DNA of 64,000 nt from Nocardia arthritidis. Lineage in GTDB: Bacteria > Actinomycetota > Actinomycetes > Mycobacteriales > Mycobacteriaceae. Numbering within the stretch: position 1 is the stretch's first letter; each line of letters starts with the position of its first letter. The stretch covers positions 8,060,001-8,124,000 of the forward strand of contig NZ_CP046172.1 in assembly GCF_011801145.1 (NCBI RefSeq), in the 5' to 3' direction. The notes under the pieces are model-generated. The model had not been told where the DNA came from. It was given only the letters and a program-made list of their open reading frames with translations, and ran no database searches. This document shows positions 9,524 through 19,486 of the stretch, piece by piece. Made by a program: the position numbers and the translations under genes.

Positions 9524-10642
9524 TCAGCTGGCGGCCTTTTCGCGCATGCGCCAGCGGATACCGGATTCGATGAACCCGTCCAGATCGCCGTTCAGCACCG
9601 CGTCCGGGTTGTTCACCTCGTAGTTGGTGCGCAGATCCTTGACCATCTGGTAGGGGTGCAGCACATACGAGCGCATCTGATTGCCCCAGGAGGCGCCCTC
9701 GTTGGTCTTCAGCGCGTCCATCTCGGCGCGCTCCTCCTGGCGCTTGCGCTCCAACAGCTTGGCCTGCAGCACGCGCATCGCCGAAATCTTGTTCTGCAGC
9801 TGCGATTTCTCGTTCTGGCAGGTGACGACGATGCCGGTGGGCAGGTGGGTGATGCGGACCGCGGAGTCGGTGGTGTTGACGCTCTGCCCGCCGGGACCCG
9901 ACGACCGGTACACGTCCACCCGGATCTCGGTCTCCGGCACCTCGATGTGGTCGGTGGTCTCCACCACCGGCAGCACCTCGACCTCGGCGAAGGAGGTCTG
10001 GCGGCGGCCCTGGTTGTCGAACGGGCTGATCCGCACCAGGCGGTGGGTGCCCATCTCGACCGATAGCGTGCCGTAGGCGTACGGCGCCTTCACCGCGAAG
10101 GTCGCGCTCTTGATGCCCGCCTCCTCGGCGTAGGAGGTGTCGTATACCTCCACCGCGTACTTGTGCCGCTCGGCCCAGCGGATGTACATGCGCATCAGCA
10201 TCTCCGCCCAGTCGGCGGCATCGACGCCGCCGGCGCCGGAGCGGATGTTGACCAGCGCCTCCCGCTTGTCGTACTCACCCGACAGCAGGGTGCGGACCTC
10301 CATCGCCTCCACATCGCTGTGCAGCGCGGCCCGCTCGGCATCGGCCTCGGCCAGCGCGGACGTCCGGGACTCGCCCTCCTCCGCCTCGGCCAATTCGTAC
10401 AGCACCGGCAGATCGTCGAGGCGTTCCCGCAGCTTCTCCACCCGGCTCAGCTCGCCCTGCGCGTGCGACAGCTCGCTGGTCACCCGCTGGGCGTGGTCCT
10501 GGTCGTTCCACAGCTCGGGATCTGCGGCCTGATGCTCGAGCTCATCGATGCGACGGCGCAGCTCGTCGATATCGAGCACCGACTCGATCGTCTTCATGGT
10601 GGCGTCGAGTTCGGCGAGATCGGCGGAAACGTCAGGATGCAC
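9524..10642 (-). CDS. prfB: peptide chain release factor 2
   Basis: RF2, about 372 residues, ends translation at UGA and UAA codons. It has the SPF stop-codon recognition tripeptide ([11 protein letters not shown]) and the GGQ peptidyl-hydrolysis loop ([15 protein letters not shown]). The N-terminal coiled coil is intact. The reading frame is continuous, with no E. coli-type programmed frameshift. I favour GTG at 10642 ([13 protein letters not shown]), which aligns with the M. tuberculosis N-terminus; TTG at 10651 is the alternative. In M. tuberculosis the next gene is the MscS channel. Here a TetR/hydrolase pair separates them. Confidence 0.96.
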   Translation of the reverse strand: MHPDVSADLAELDATMKTIESVLDIDELRRRIDELEHQAADPELWNDQDHAQRVTSELSHAQGELSRVEKLRERLDDLPVLYELAEAEEGESRTSALAEADAERAALHSDVEAMEVRTLLSGEYDKREALVNIRSGAGGVDAADWAEMLMRMYIRWAERHKYAVEVYDTSYAEEAGIKSATFAVKAPYAYGTLSVEMGTHRLVRISPFDNQGRRQTSFAEVEVLPVVETTDHIEVPETEIRVDVYRSSGPGGQSVNTTDSAVRITHLPTGIVVTCQNEKSQLQNKISAMRVLQAKLLERKRQEERAEMDALKTNEGASWGNQMRSYVLHPYQMVKDLRTNYEVNNPDAVLNGDLDGFIESGIRWRMREKAAS

Positions 10643-10656
10643 AATCTTCAAGGCTA

Positions 10657-11535
10657 CTAGCCGACGCCGCGGTCGACGAAACCCGATACCGCCCGCAGCG
10701 CGCCGGGCCTGCGGCCGGCCAGCAGGTCGAGCGCACGGGCGGCCGCGGGATCGGCGGGCAGCCGGACCACGATCCGCTGATCGTCGTCGGCGGACAGCTC
10801 CAGGGTTTCGAAGGCCAGGCGCAGCTCGCCGACCTCCGGGTGGGTCATCCGCTCGATACCGTTGGCGGCGGCCAGGCCCGGAATGTTGCGCATGCGGTCG
10901 GTGAACTCCGCGCCGACGGTGACCGTCAGCTCCTCCACCAGCGCCGAAATCAGCGAATCACCTTGCACCGGACCCTGTTTCAGCGTCGCCACGGTCTTGT
11001 CCGCGACGTGACCCCAATCCGGATATGCGGCCTTCGCCCGCTCGTCGGTGAAGATATAACGAACGACATTGGCGGGCAGGCCGCCATCGAGCAGGCCGAT
11101 CGGACCCATCAGCGCGCGGTAGCCGTCGGTGCAGGCCAGCACCTCGCAGAGCCGATTGACGACGGCGGCGGGCGCGGGCTCCAACTGCTCCAGCAGGCTC
11201 ATGACGAATGGGCGCACCACCCGATTCGGCTGCGCGCCGCCCAGACAATGGAAAGCCGAACTCGGGATCTTCGTCATGCGATACAGGTGCACCCGCTCGC
11301 TCGGCGACATGCGCAGCGCGTCGGCGAGCGCGGTCAGCACCTCGGCGGACGGATGCCGGTCCCGGCCCTGCTCCAACCGGATGATGTATTCGACGCTGAC
11401 ATCCGCGAGCATCGCGACCTCGGCGCGGCGCAGCCCGGATGTGCGCCTGCGCGGCCCGGCGGGCAGTCCGGCCTCGGCGGGTGTGACCGATTCGCGCTTC
11501 ATGCGCAGGAACAGCCCCAACTCGTTATCGCTCAC
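10657..11535 (-). CDS. XRE-family regulator with MmyB-like ligand domain
   Basis: Helix-turn-helix regulator, 292 residues, from GTG at 11535. The N-terminal HTH is [48 protein letters not shown] split over residues 27-75. The remainder matches the MmyB-type ligand-binding fold common in actinobacterial XRE regulators, which often bind fatty acids. It is divergent from an NAD(P)H-dependent FMN reductase, a recurrent pairing, so it probably controls that gene. It ends about 15 bases before prfB on the same strand, so transcripts could run on. Confidence 0.88.
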   Translation of the reverse strand: MSDNELGLFLRMKRESVTPAEAGLPAGPRRRTSGLRRAEVAMLADVSVEYIIRLEQGRDRHPSAEVLTALADALRMSPSERVHLYRMTKIPSSAFHCLGGAQPNRVVRPFVMSLLEQLEPAPAAVVNRLCEVLACTDGYRALMGPIGLLDGGLPANVVRYIFTDERAKAAYPDWGHVADKTVATLKQGPVQGDSLISALVEELTVTVGAEFTDRMRNIPGLAAANGIERMTHPEVGELRLAFETLELSADDDQRIVVRLPADPAAARALDLLAGRRPGALRAVSGFVDRGVG

Positions 11536-11676
11536 CCATCGAACGTAACAGCGGTGCGGCGGCCGATGGTGGCCCTCTCACTACCACTCTCCGCGTGGTC
11601 TCCCAACCGGCCTTGCGCGGCGGCAAATTTGGTTTCCGGTGGCCGGTGCGGCCGCCGGAAACCGAAGGAGAACACC

Positions 11677-12267
11677 ATGTCCCGTTTGAAGCTCGCGGTG
11701 ATCATCGGCAGCGTCCGCGAGGGCCGGTTCGGCCCGGTGGTCGCCCGCTGGTTCGCCGAACAGGCCGAAGCGCACGGCGCCTTCGATATCGACGTGATCG
11801 ATCTCGCCGAAATGACGCTGCCGCTGGAACTTCCGGCCACCTCGCCGATGCTCGACCCGAATCCGCCTCGGCCGGAAGGGATGCGCGAGCTGACCCGGCG
11901 GCTCGACGCGGCCGACGCCATGGTGATCGTCACGCCGGATATCAACCGCAGCTACCCGGCCTCGATCAAAACCGCCATCGACTGGCACTTCACCCAGTGG
12001 CAGCACAAGACGATCGGATTCGTCGGCTACAGCGGCAACAGCGGTGGCCTGCTCGCCATCGAACACCTGCGTCAGGTGTTCAACGAGCTCAATGCGCACA
12101 CGGTGCGCGATTACGTCTCGTTCCCGCGCTACTACCTGCTCTTCGACGAGGCGGGCCGACTGCGCCAACCCGATGAGCCCGCCGCGGCGGCTCAGCGCAT
12201 GCTCGACCAATTGCATTGGTGGGCAAGCGCGTTGGCCGCGGCCCGGGCGGTCCCGGCCGGGGTGTGA
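11677..12267 (+). CDS. NAD(P)H-dependent FMN reductase family protein
   Basis: Flavodoxin-fold reductase, 196 residues, from ATG at 11677 with a strong GAAGGAG site. The FMN phosphate loop is GSVREGRFGPVVARW (residues 11-25). The second flavin block is TPDINRSYPASIKTAIDW, and GYSGNSGGLLAIEHLRQVF completes the family pattern. It probably uses NAD(P)H to reduce flavin or quinones in the cytoplasm. The XRE regulator upstream is divergent. Confidence 0.9.
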   Translation: MSRLKLAVIIGSVREGRFGPVVARWFAEQAEAHGAFDIDVIDLAEMTLPLELPATSPMLDPNPPRPEGMRELTRRLDAADAMVIVTPDINRSYPASIKTAIDWHFTQWQHKTIGFVGYSGNSGGLLAIEHLRQVFNELNAHTVRDYVSFPRYYLLFDEAGRLRQPDEPAAAAQRMLDQLHWWASALAAARAVPAGV

Positions 12268-12312
12268 GGTGCCGCTGTCGCATTCGCCGGATGCGTCTGG
12301 TCTCATCGATGC

Positions 12313-12714
12313 GTGCGGATTCTCGGCGTCGACAATGTGCTGGCTCCGGTGGGAGATCTCGCGGCGGCCATCGAGTTCTATCGCGGCAAGCTGGGTTTGA
12401 CCATGAAATTCGAGCTGCCCGCGCACGGCATCGCGCTATTCGCCATCGCCGACGAGGCGCCCGGGATCATGGTCCGGACCGATCCCGACGCGGGCAGCGG
12501 GCAGACCCCGGCCATGCGGCTCTGGCTGGAGGTGCCCGATGCCAGAATCGCGGCCGCCGAACTCGTCCGGCGCGGCATCCCACCGCTGGCCGAGCCGTTC
12601 GAGGTCGGCACGGGCTGGGTCGTCGAAGTCGCCGACCCGTGGGGCAACGTCATCGGTTTGACCGACTACACCAAGCGGCCGGAGCTCGCCCGCGGCACCG
12701 CATCCGGCGAGTAG
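12313..12714 (+). CDS. VOC (glyoxalase/bleomycin resistance-like) protein
   Basis: Vicinal-oxygen-chelate fold protein, 133 residues, from GTG at 12313. Two beta-alpha-beta-beta-beta modules are visible: VDNVLAPVGDLAAAIEFYRGKLGL and VPDARIAAAELVRRGIPPLAEPFEVGTGW, ending with FxDPWGNxIGLTDY-like VADPWGNVIGLTDY. This points to a metal-dependent dioxygenase, isomerase or binding role. The specific reaction cannot be read from sequence. It sits between the FMN reductase and hisN on the same strand. Confidence 0.82.
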   Translation: MRILGVDNVLAPVGDLAAAIEFYRGKLGLTMKFELPAHGIALFAIADEAPGIMVRTDPDAGSGQTPAMRLWLEVPDARIAAAELVRRGIPPLAEPFEVGTGWVVEVADPWGNVIGLTDYTKRPELARGTASGE

Positions 12715-12770
12715 CGCAGTTGGTCTAGACCTGTCGACGTGCGGTTGTCCGCGCTCGATAGGGTGTGCGC

Positions 12771-13553
12771 GTGGCACACACCTCCGATCTCGAACTTGCC
12801 CTGCGGCTGGCCGATGCGGCCGATGCGATCACCCGGGCGCGTTTCGGCGCGCTCGATCTGCGGGTGGACGCCAAACCGGACCTGACCCCGGTGTCGGATG
12901 CCGACCTCGCGGTGGAGAAGTCGCTGCGCGAACTGCTCGAACAGCAGCGGTCGGGCGATGCGGTGCTCGGCGAGGAGTTCGGCGGGAGTGCCGAATTCAG
13001 CGGCAGGCAGTGGGTGATCGACCCGATCGACGGCACCAAGAATTTCGTGCGCGGGGTGCCGATCTGGTCGACCTTGATCGCGCTGCTCGAGGACGGTGTC
13101 CCCGTGGTCGGCGTTGTCAGCGCGCCCGCACTGGCGCGCCGCTGGTGGGCCGCTGCCGGGTCGGGCGCCTGGGCGAGCTTCGAAGGTGAAGCGGCGAAAC
13201 CGATTTCGGTATCCGCGGTGGGTGAGCTCGGCTCGGCCAGCCTGGCCTTCTCCAGCCTCTCCGGCTGGCGCGACCGTGGACTGCGCGACCGGTTCATCGC
13301 GCTCACCGACGAGGTGTGGCGGGTTCGCGGCTACGGCGATTTCCTCAGCTACTGCCTGCTGGCGGAGGGCGCCGTCGATATCGCCACCGAACCCGAGGTA
13401 TCGCTGTGGGATCTGGCGGCGCTCGACATCCTGGTCCGCGAGGCGGGCGGCCGGTTCACCGCGCTCGACGGTACGGCCGGCCCGCACGGCGGCGACGCCG
13501 TCGCCACCAACGGCCTGCTGCACGACGAGGTGCTTACCCGGCTGCGGGTTTAG
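12771..13553 (+). CDS. hisN: histidinol-phosphatase (IMPase family)
   Basis: Histidinol-phosphate phosphatase of the inositol monophosphatase fold, about 260 residues, for the penultimate step of histidine synthesis. Metal sites are [19 protein letters not shown] (DPxDGT) and [15 protein letters not shown]. The similarity to M. tuberculosis HisN (Rv3137) as I remember it runs the whole length, including [18 protein letters not shown] and [22 protein letters not shown]. The start is GTG at 12771 or 12765. The stop overlaps the convergent acetyltransferase stop by a few bases. Confidence 0.93.
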   Translation: MAHTSDLELALRLADAADAITRARFGALDLRVDAKPDLTPVSDADLAVEKSLRELLEQQRSGDAVLGEEFGGSAEFSGRQWVIDPIDGTKNFVRGVPIWSTLIALLEDGVPVVGVVSAPALARRWWAAAGSGAWASFEGEAAKPISVSAVGELGSASLAFSSLSGWRDRGLRDRFIALTDEVWRVRGYGDFLSYCLLAEGAVDIATEPEVSLWDLAALDILVREAGGRFTALDGTAGPHGGDAVATNGLLHDEVLTRLRV

Positions 13554-14062
13554 TCCAGCAGCTTCTCCATCAGCACCACTCGACGGTCACCGGTGAACTG
13601 CGGCGGCAGCGGCGCCTCCCTGACCTCGATGAATCCCTGTGTGTCATAGAACTTTCTGAGCACCGGATTGGTCGACACCACATCGAGGCGCTGCACCGAG
13701 ATGCCGCGGGCGATGGTGCGGTCGGCGCAGAAGCGGATGATCCGGGAGCCGAGGTCGTTACCGCGGAACTCCGGGGCGACCATGAGCCCGTGGATATATC
13801 CGGCCTCGGCGTCGTCCGCACCCCAGAAATCGGGATCGCGCCAGATCAGCCGGACCGTCGCGACCAGTTCGCCCTGCGCGCCGCGCCAGACGAACCATTC
13901 GCCGCGCTCGGCCTCCAGCGCCATCCGCTCGGCCGGGTATTCGCCCGGAAACCATTGGCGGATACCGCGTTCCACCATCCAGCCGGCCAACCGATCGCGC
14001 AGGCGGGCGATATCCGCGGCGTCCTCGGCGGTCGCGGCGATCATGGGCGCGGGTTCCGGCAT
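13550..14062 (-). CDS. GNAT-family N-acetyltransferase
   Basis: Acetyl-CoA-dependent acyltransferase, about 170 residues from ATG at 14062, preceded by GAGGAGGAG. The GNAT core is visible: [18 protein letters not shown] (beta 2-3), [24 protein letters not shown] (acetyl-CoA loop, motif A with R-G-N-D-L-G), then [22 protein letters not shown] (motif B). Acceptor unknown. The gene is convergent with hisN and overlaps its stop codon. Confidence 0.88.
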   Translation of the reverse strand: MPEPAPMIAATAEDAADIARLRDRLAGWMVERGIRQWFPGEYPAERMALEAERGEWFVWRGAQGELVATVRLIWRDPDFWGADDAEAGYIHGLMVAPEFRGNDLGSRIIRFCADRTIARGISVQRLDVVSTNPVLRKFYDTQGFIEVREAPLPPQFTGDRRVVLMEKLLD

Positions 14063-14137
14063 GGGTTCTCCTCCTCGGTCGGCGATGCCGCGGACTCTAC
14101 CGGCCGACCCGGACACACTGCGCCGCACTGTTTTCCG

Positions 14138-15100
14138 TCAGCGGTGCGTCGGATCGGCCGGGGTGAGGTCGATTCCGGCGGGCGGGCGCAGCTTGCGCAG
14201 CGCGCCGTCCATGCTGGTGACGTAAAGCGCCCATGAGTCACCGTCTTTCGCGATACGCACCGAGGTCGCGCCGTCCGGCGGATTCCGGAACGGTCCCGGC
14301 TTGATCAGGCCGGTGACAATCGAGCAGGCCGCACCGGTGGCCGGATCGATCTGGTAAACGGCGCCCTGCAGATGTTCGGCGAGAAAGAGTTTGCCGTCGC
14401 GGGTGGCTTCCATATCGTCGGGCAGCGCGAGCAGTTGCGGCGGGCCCGCGACCACCGTCACGTCATTCGGCGCGTCGAGAGGGACGCGGAACACCTGAAG
14501 CATGAGATTGTCGGTGTAGATGGACTTTCCATCCGGTGCGAGCGCGATTCCGTTGGTCCACGGCACATTCGACCAGGTCTTGGTGTACTCACCGGTGGCG
14601 GGCCGGTAGCGGCCGATTCCGGTGGGCGCGCCGTTGATACCGATCGTGGTGAACAGCAGGTCGCCGTCGGGCAGAAGCAGCAATCCGTTGGGTCCGTTGA
14701 GATCGGTGAGCAATACCTCGACCTCGCCGGTGTCGCGGTTGTACCGGCGCAGGGTTCCCGGCGCCTCCGCCACGCCGTCACCGGTCAGGAAGTAGACGTA
14801 GCGGCCCGCCACTCGGACGCCCGCCGGATGATCGAGACCCGTCACGAGCTTTTCGAAAGTCCCGGCCGCGTCGACGTGTCCGAGATAGCCGTCGATGATC
14901 CCGGTGAGGTAGAAACCCCCGCCGCCATCGGCGTCGAGATTCTCCAGATTCCCGATGCCGCTCACGATCGTGCTGACTTCCCAGCCCTGCGCACAGGATT
15001 GCGCCGCCGCCGAGCCGGGAACGGCGGCTACCACGCCGATCGCCAGCCCGGCCGCAACCAAGGCGGCCCGAATCCGTCTACTCCCCAGCCCGTTGATCAT
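14138..15100 (-). CDS. secreted SMP-30/NHL-like beta-propeller protein
   Basis: Exported protein of about 320 residues from ATG at 15100. The signal peptide is RRIRAALVAAGLAIGVVAAVPG with a likely cut after SAAA. The mature part has repeated propeller blades (GGGFYLTGIIDGYLGHVDAAG, LPDGDLLFTTIGINGAP, APDGKSIYTDNL, ATRDGKLFLAEHLQGAVYQID). These resemble SMP-30/gluconolactonase-type lactonases, but metal ligands cannot be assigned safely. It may be a lactonase or a binding protein of the cell envelope. Confidence 0.75.
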   Translation of the reverse strand: MINGLGSRRIRAALVAAGLAIGVVAAVPGSAAAQSCAQGWEVSTIVSGIGNLENLDADGGGGFYLTGIIDGYLGHVDAAGTFEKLVTGLDHPAGVRVAGRYVYFLTGDGVAEAPGTLRRYNRDTGEVEVLLTDLNGPNGLLLLPDGDLLFTTIGINGAPTGIGRYRPATGEYTKTWSNVPWTNGIALAPDGKSIYTDNLMLQVFRVPLDAPNDVTVVAGPPQLLALPDDMEATRDGKLFLAEHLQGAVYQIDPATGAACSIVTGLIKPGPFRNPPDGATSVRIAKDGDSWALYVTSMDGALRKLRPPAGIDLTPADPTHR

Positions 15101-15227
15101 GCTGGTCAACCTAACAGCGGTATCTCGGAGCCGCAGACCAGCCGACGCACCGGCCTGAGCGGACAATTTCGCGGTTCATCGCCAGACTTCCGCACTCTTC
15201 CGCCCGAAATTGTCCGCCGAGGCCGGG

Positions 15228-16709
15228 CTATCCCAAATGCTTTGCCTTCGGCCATATTTCAGACCAAGACGCGTTGAGTCCGTGGCACACGTAGATCGGC
15301 TTACCGCGCTCGTTGTTCTTGATGCCCTCGGCATTGTCGATGGTTCCCGCGAGCTCGATATCGTTGCAGTATCGCGCAAATCCCTCACGCGGCAGCCCGA
15401 CGGTGATGATCTCGCGCGCCGAATCGCTCGGCGGACCCCACCACCAGTAGGCATTGTGACCGGAGTGCGGCGTCGGCAGATGGTATTGCGCACCGAATCG
15501 CTCGATCGCACCGGCCTCGCCGTAGTTCCCGGTGACGATCGCGACATCCGGACCGAGTCCGGCCCGCACGTCGCCGATCCGGCGCACGAATTCCGGCCAG
15601 CCCACCGTCTCGCCGACGTCGTGGTTGATCGCGAGCACCGGCGAATCACGAAGTGCGGTAAGCGGAAGCACCGGCAGGAACAGGATCGCCGCGAAGACGG
15701 CGCTCACCGCGGCCACCGAACCGACCGCCGCCCAACGGATTCGGCGCGTGCCGAGCCAGCGCGCCAGCGGAACCGACGCGGCCGCAAGCAGAATCGGATA
15801 CATCCCGCCCAGGTAGTACGCCTTGCCCCCGGTTCCCAGATACAGCAGGAACATCAGCACATAGGTCGCGGCGAAGGCTCGGTAGCTCCGGTTGCGCCAC
15901 AACCACCACAGCCCGTACGCCCACATCGGCACCAGCAGCGGTCCCATCAAACCGAATTGCAGCAGTATGTATCCGATCGGCGTATTCGATGTGCTCGACG
16001 ATCCGCCCGCGATGGCCCGGCCCATCTCCAGCTGTGGCCATCCGTTGCGCGCCTGCCAGATCAACCAGGGCAGCCACAGCAGCACCGCGATGCCGACCGC
16101 GATCGGAAAATACTTGGTCGCGAAGATTTTTCGCGGCCCGAACAGGACAAGTGCGAGCACCAGCAGCACGACGGAAAAGCCGAGCAGCAGTTTGTTCTCC
16201 AGGCCGATGCCGACCGCTATCCCGATCGCGGGCCACCAGCGCGCGGCAGCACCATCCGCCATCAGGCGCAGCACGAGCACCCCCACCACGGACCACGCCG
16301 CTAGATCGAACACCTCGGTGTTGAGCATGTGCCCGGCGCCCATCAGCAGCGGGCTGCATGCCACCGCCCCGGCCGCCAGCGCCTGCGCCCCTCGACCGCC
16401 GCCGAATTCGCGCGCCATAAACCCGGCGCAGATCACCACGACGGTCGCGGCCAGGATCGCGGGCGCCCGCAGCAGCAATAACGAATCGGGATCGATTGCC
16501 GACATCGCCCGTGCCAGCAAGGGCGTTAGGACCGGCTGATCGGGGTACGCCCAATCAAGGTGCCTCCCCGCCGCGAGAAAGTACATTTCGTCACGGTGAT
16601 ACCCGTAGCGGGTGGCGAGTGAGGTGAGCAGCATGGCAAATAGTGCCGCGACGTAGAACACACCGACAGCGTCCCATGGCCCGGCGGCGTACGCTGGCCC
16701 TCGACGCAC
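15228..16709 (-). CDS. membrane glycosyltransferase, PMT_2/ArnT-like
   Basis: Polytopic glycosyltransferase, 493 residues, with about ten TM segments. The catalytic loop after the first TM helix has the GT-C acidic pattern (YGYHRDEMYFLAAGRHLDWAYPDQP). The C-terminal soluble part holds WPEFVRRIGDV and GAQYHLPTPHSGHNAYWWWG. It is expected to transfer a sugar from a polyprenyl-phosphate donor outside the membrane; acceptor unknown. The start at 16709 lies next to the twin palindromes before fadE24, so those sites could affect both genes. Confidence 0.82.
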   Translation of the reverse strand: MRRGPAYAAGPWDAVGVFYVAALFAMLLTSLATRYGYHRDEMYFLAAGRHLDWAYPDQPVLTPLLARAMSAIDPDSLLLLRAPAILAATVVVICAGFMAREFGGGRGAQALAAGAVACSPLLMGAGHMLNTEVFDLAAWSVVGVLVLRLMADGAAARWWPAIGIAVGIGLENKLLLGFSVVLLVLALVLFGPRKIFATKYFPIAVGIAVLLWLPWLIWQARNGWPQLEMGRAIAGGSSSTSNTPIGYILLQFGLMGPLLVPMWAYGLWWLWRNRSYRAFAATYVLMFLLYLGTGGKAYYLGGMYPILLAAASVPLARWLGTRRIRWAAVGSVAAVSAVFAAILFLPVLPLTALRDSPVLAINHDVGETVGWPEFVRRIGDVRAGLGPDVAIVTGNYGEAGAIERFGAQYHLPTPHSGHNAYWWWGPPSDSAREIITVGLPREGFARYCNDIELAGTIDNAEGIKNNERGKPIYVCHGLNASWSEIWPKAKHLG

Positions 16710-16711
16710 TT

Positions 16712-16748
16712 CTTACTCCAGAGTAAGATAGTCTTACTCAGGAGTAAG
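16712..16748. promoter_or_regulatory. twin palindromic operators between glycosyltransferase and fadE24
   Basis: Two perfect 7-base inverted repeats with a 2-base spacer: CTTACTC-CA-GAGTAAG at 16712-16727 and CTTACTC-AG-GAGTAAG at 16733-16748. Their centres are 21 bases apart, two helical turns. They lie 48 bases or fewer upstream of the fadE24 start and touch the 5' end of the divergent gene. Architecture suggests a TetR-type dimer pair. No regulator gene is adjacent. Confidence 0.75.
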
Positions 16749-16795
16749 ATAGCGGGGACACAGACCTCACCCACCCATCGAGAAAACAGGTGATG

Positions 16796-18184
16796 ATGAG
16801 CACTCGAGACAGCGCAACGAAGCGACGTCCAGACACGTCCGCGGTCGGCCTCAACCAACCCAAGCGGGATTGGATGGGTGCGGCGATGCGGGTGATGACG
16901 ACCATTACCGGGTCGGAGCTCGCCGAGAAGTACAACCTGCGCAAGCCGATCGAGCGAGTCACCTACGAGGGCACCAAGACCGGCTTCCGCACCCTTGGCG
17001 CGGCCACCCGCGTCTTCAGCAAGGTCGCGGGCGGCGGAGCGCCGAAACGCTTGGCCCCCAACGAGTCCAAGAAGAAGGACTTCTTCGACCTCACACCCAG
17101 CGACGAACAGCAGATGATCGTCGAGACGGTGCGGGAATTCGCCGCCGAGATCCTGCGGCCCGCCGCATACGACGCCGACGCCACCGCCAAGGCGCCGCGC
17201 GATCTGCTCGAGCGCGCCGCCGAACTCGGCATCACCCTGATCAATGTGCCGGAGGAGTTGGAGGGCGCGGCCTCCGAGCGCGGCGCGGTCACCAATTCCC
17301 TTGTCGCGGAGGCGCTCGCGCACGGTGACATGGGACTGGCGCTGCCGATCCTCGCGCCGAGCGGTGTCGCGGTCGCGCTGTCCCAGTGGGGCACCGACGC
17401 GCAGCAGCAGACCTACCTGCCCGCCTTCACCGGCGAGAACGTGCCGCAGGCCTCCGTGGTGATCGCCGAACCGCGCGCGCTGTTCGACCCGTTCGCGTTG
17501 CAGACCAAGGCCGTTCGCTCGCCGAGCGGCTACCGGCTCAACGGCGTGAAGAGCCTGGTGCCCGCGGCCGCTGATGCCGAGCTATTCCTCATCGCCGCCG
17601 AACTCGACGGTCGCCCAACGTTTTTCATCGTCGAATCGGATGCGCCGGGGCTGGTGGTCGAGGCCGATCCCGGAATGGGGCTGCGCGCGGCCGGAATCGG
17701 CAGGCTGGTGCTGAACAACGTCGCGGTCGGCACCGATGCGATCCTCGGCGACGGCGATGCCAAGCAGCGCGCCGAGGAATACGCCGACGCGGTGCGGCTG
17801 GCCCGGCTGGGCTGGGCCTCGCTCGCCGTCGGCACCGGACAGGCCGTGCTCGACTACGTGATCCCGTACGTCAACGAGCGCGAGGCGTTCGGCGAGCCGA
17901 TCTCGCACCGGCAGGCGGTCGCCTTCATGGTCGCCAATATCGCCATCGAACTCGACGGCCTACGGCTGGTGACCCTGCGGGGTGCGTCACGGGCGGAGCA
18001 GGGCTTGTCCTTCGGCCGCGAGGCGGCGCTGGCCCGAAAGTTGGCCACCGACAAGGGAATGCAGATCGGTCTGGACGGCGTGCAACTGCTCGGCGGCCAC
18101 GGCTTCACCAAGGAACACCCGGTCGAGCGCTGGTACCGCGATCTGCGGGCCATCGGCGTCGCCGAAGGTGTCGTGCTCATCTAA
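16796..18184 (+). CDS. fadE24: acyl-CoA dehydrogenase FadE24-like
   Basis: FAD-dependent acyl-CoA dehydrogenase, about 462 residues, oxidising acyl-CoA in beta-oxidation. ATG at 16796 is chosen; GTG 16790 and ATG 16793 are in frame. A basic N-terminal extension of about 90 residues precedes the ACAD fold (DEQQMIVETVREFAAEILRP). Other blocks: ELGITLINVPEELEG, GENVPQASVVIAEPR, YVNEREAFGEPISHRQAVAFMVA, LLGGHGFTKEHPVERWYRDLRAIGVAEG. It is followed 33 bases later by a second dehydrogenase, exactly as fadE24-fadE23 in M. tuberculosis. A heteromeric enzyme is plausible, since adjacent mycobacterial FadE pairs often form one. Confidence 0.88.
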   Translation: MSTRDSATKRRPDTSAVGLNQPKRDWMGAAMRVMTTITGSELAEKYNLRKPIERVTYEGTKTGFRTLGAATRVFSKVAGGGAPKRLAPNESKKKDFFDLTPSDEQQMIVETVREFAAEILRPAAYDADATAKAPRDLLERAAELGITLINVPEELEGAASERGAVTNSLVAEALAHGDMGLALPILAPSGVAVALSQWGTDAQQQTYLPAFTGENVPQASVVIAEPRALFDPFALQTKAVRSPSGYRLNGVKSLVPAAADAELFLIAAELDGRPTFFIVESDAPGLVVEADPGMGLRAAGIGRLVLNNVAVGTDAILGDGDAKQRAEEYADAVRLARLGWASLAVGTGQAVLDYVIPYVNEREAFGEPISHRQAVAFMVANIAIELDGLRLVTLRGASRAEQGLSFGREAALARKLATDKGMQIGLDGVQLLGGHGFTKEHPVERWYRDLRAIGVAEGVVLI

Positions 18185-18217
18185 CCGGCCCGTTCCTTAC
18201 CTTGTAGGAGACCTCCC

Positions 18218-19441
18218 ATGATCAACCTCGAACTCCCCAAGAAGCTGCGGGCCAGCGCCAACCAGGCCCACCAGGTCGCCAGCCAGATCTTCCGCCCGAT
18301 CTCGCGCAAATACGATCTCGCCGAACACGAATACCCGGTCGAGCTGGACACCATGGCCGCCATGGTCGAGGGCCTTGCCGACTCCGGCACCCAGAAGATC
18401 GGCGGCGCGGCGGGCGGCCGCTCGGACGAACCCGACCCGCACGCCACCGAACTGCTCGGAAACACCAACGGCGGCAATATGTCCGCGCTGCTGAACGCCC
18501 TGGAGACCTCCTGGGGCGACGTCGGCCTGATGCTGTCCATCCCGTACCAGGGACTCGGCAACGCGGCCATCGCGGCCGTCGCCACCGACGAACAGCTGGA
18601 GCGGTTCGGCAAGGTGTGGGCCGCGATGGCGATCACCGAGCCTTCCTTCGGCTCCGACTCGGCCGCGGTCAGCGCCACCGCGGTGCTCGACGGCGACGAA
18701 TGGGTGCTCAACGGCACCAAGATCTTCGTCACCGCCGGTTCGCGCGCCACCCACATCGTGGTGTGGGCGACCGTCGACAAGAGCCTGGGCCGGGCGGCGA
18801 TCAAATCGTTCGTCGTGCCGCGAGATGCGCCGGGGCTCACCGTATCCCGGCTCGAGCACAAGCTCGGCATCAAGGCCTCCGATACCGCGGAACTGCGGCT
18901 GGAGGACTGCCGGATCCCGAAGGACAACATCCTCGGCAGCCCGGAAGTGAACGTGGAGAAGGGTTTTGCCGGGGTCATGCAGACCTTCGACAACACCCGG
19001 CCGCTGGTCGCCGCGATGGCCGTCGGCGTCGCACGGGCCGCGCTGGAGGAACTGCGCACCATCCTCACCGAGGCCGGTGTGGAGATCTCCTATGACACTC
19101 CGCCGAACAACCAGCACGCCGCCGCGGCCGAATTCCTGCGTATGGAAGCGGATTACGAGGCGGCCTACCTGCTCTCGTTGCGCGCCGCCTGGATGGCCGA
19201 CAACAAGAAGCCCAATTCGCTGGAGGCCTCGATGTCCAAGGCCAAGGCGGGTCGCACGGGTACCGACGTCTCGCTCAAGGCGGTCGAACTCGCGGGCACC
19301 CTCGGATACTCGCAGCGAACCCTGCTCGAGAAGTGGGGCCGCGACTCCAAGATTCTGGACATCTTCGAAGGGACGCAACAGATTCAGCAGCTGATCGTTG
19401 CCCGCCGGGTGCTCAACAAGACCTCGGCCGAGCTGAAATAG
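18218..19441 (+). CDS. fadE23: acyl-CoA dehydrogenase FadE23-like
   Basis: Second acyl-CoA dehydrogenase of the pair, 407 residues, from ATG at 18218 with TAGGAGAC upstream. FAD/substrate blocks: AITEPSFGSDSAAVSATAVLDGDEWVLNGTKIFVTAG, VVPRDAPGLTVSRLEHKLGIKASDTAELRLEDCRIP, and FDNTRPLVAAMAVG. The C-terminal KWGRDSKILDIFEGTQQIQQLIVARRVL contains the expected catalytic Glu position. Control is presumably by the palindromes before fadE24. A hairpin terminator follows. Confidence 0.9.
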   Translation: MINLELPKKLRASANQAHQVASQIFRPISRKYDLAEHEYPVELDTMAAMVEGLADSGTQKIGGAAGGRSDEPDPHATELLGNTNGGNMSALLNALETSWGDVGLMLSIPYQGLGNAAIAAVATDEQLERFGKVWAAMAITEPSFGSDSAAVSATAVLDGDEWVLNGTKIFVTAGSRATHIVVWATVDKSLGRAAIKSFVVPRDAPGLTVSRLEHKLGIKASDTAELRLEDCRIPKDNILGSPEVNVEKGFAGVMQTFDNTRPLVAAMAVGVARAALEELRTILTEAGVEISYDTPPNNQHAAAAEFLRMEADYEAAYLLSLRAAWMADNKKPNSLEASMSKAKAGRTGTDVSLKAVELAGTLGYSQRTLLEKWGRDSKILDIFEGTQQIQQLIVARRVLNKTSAELK

Positions 19442-19455
19442 GCTGTTACGCAGTT

Positions 19456-19486
19456 CGGTGCGGGTCGAGGCATTCGGCCCGCACCG
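19456..19486 (+). terminator. hairpin after fadE23
   Basis: A perfect 9-base stem (CGGTGCGGG at 19456, CCCGCACCG at 19478) with a 13-base loop lies 15 bases after the fadE23 stop. It is followed by ATTTGCTTTGG, a weak T-rich stretch typical of high-GC terminators. Confidence 0.65.

Noticed and set aside
9524..10642. Programmed frameshift in prfB
   Set aside because: The frame is continuous through the region where E. coli shifts; no in-frame UGA is present.
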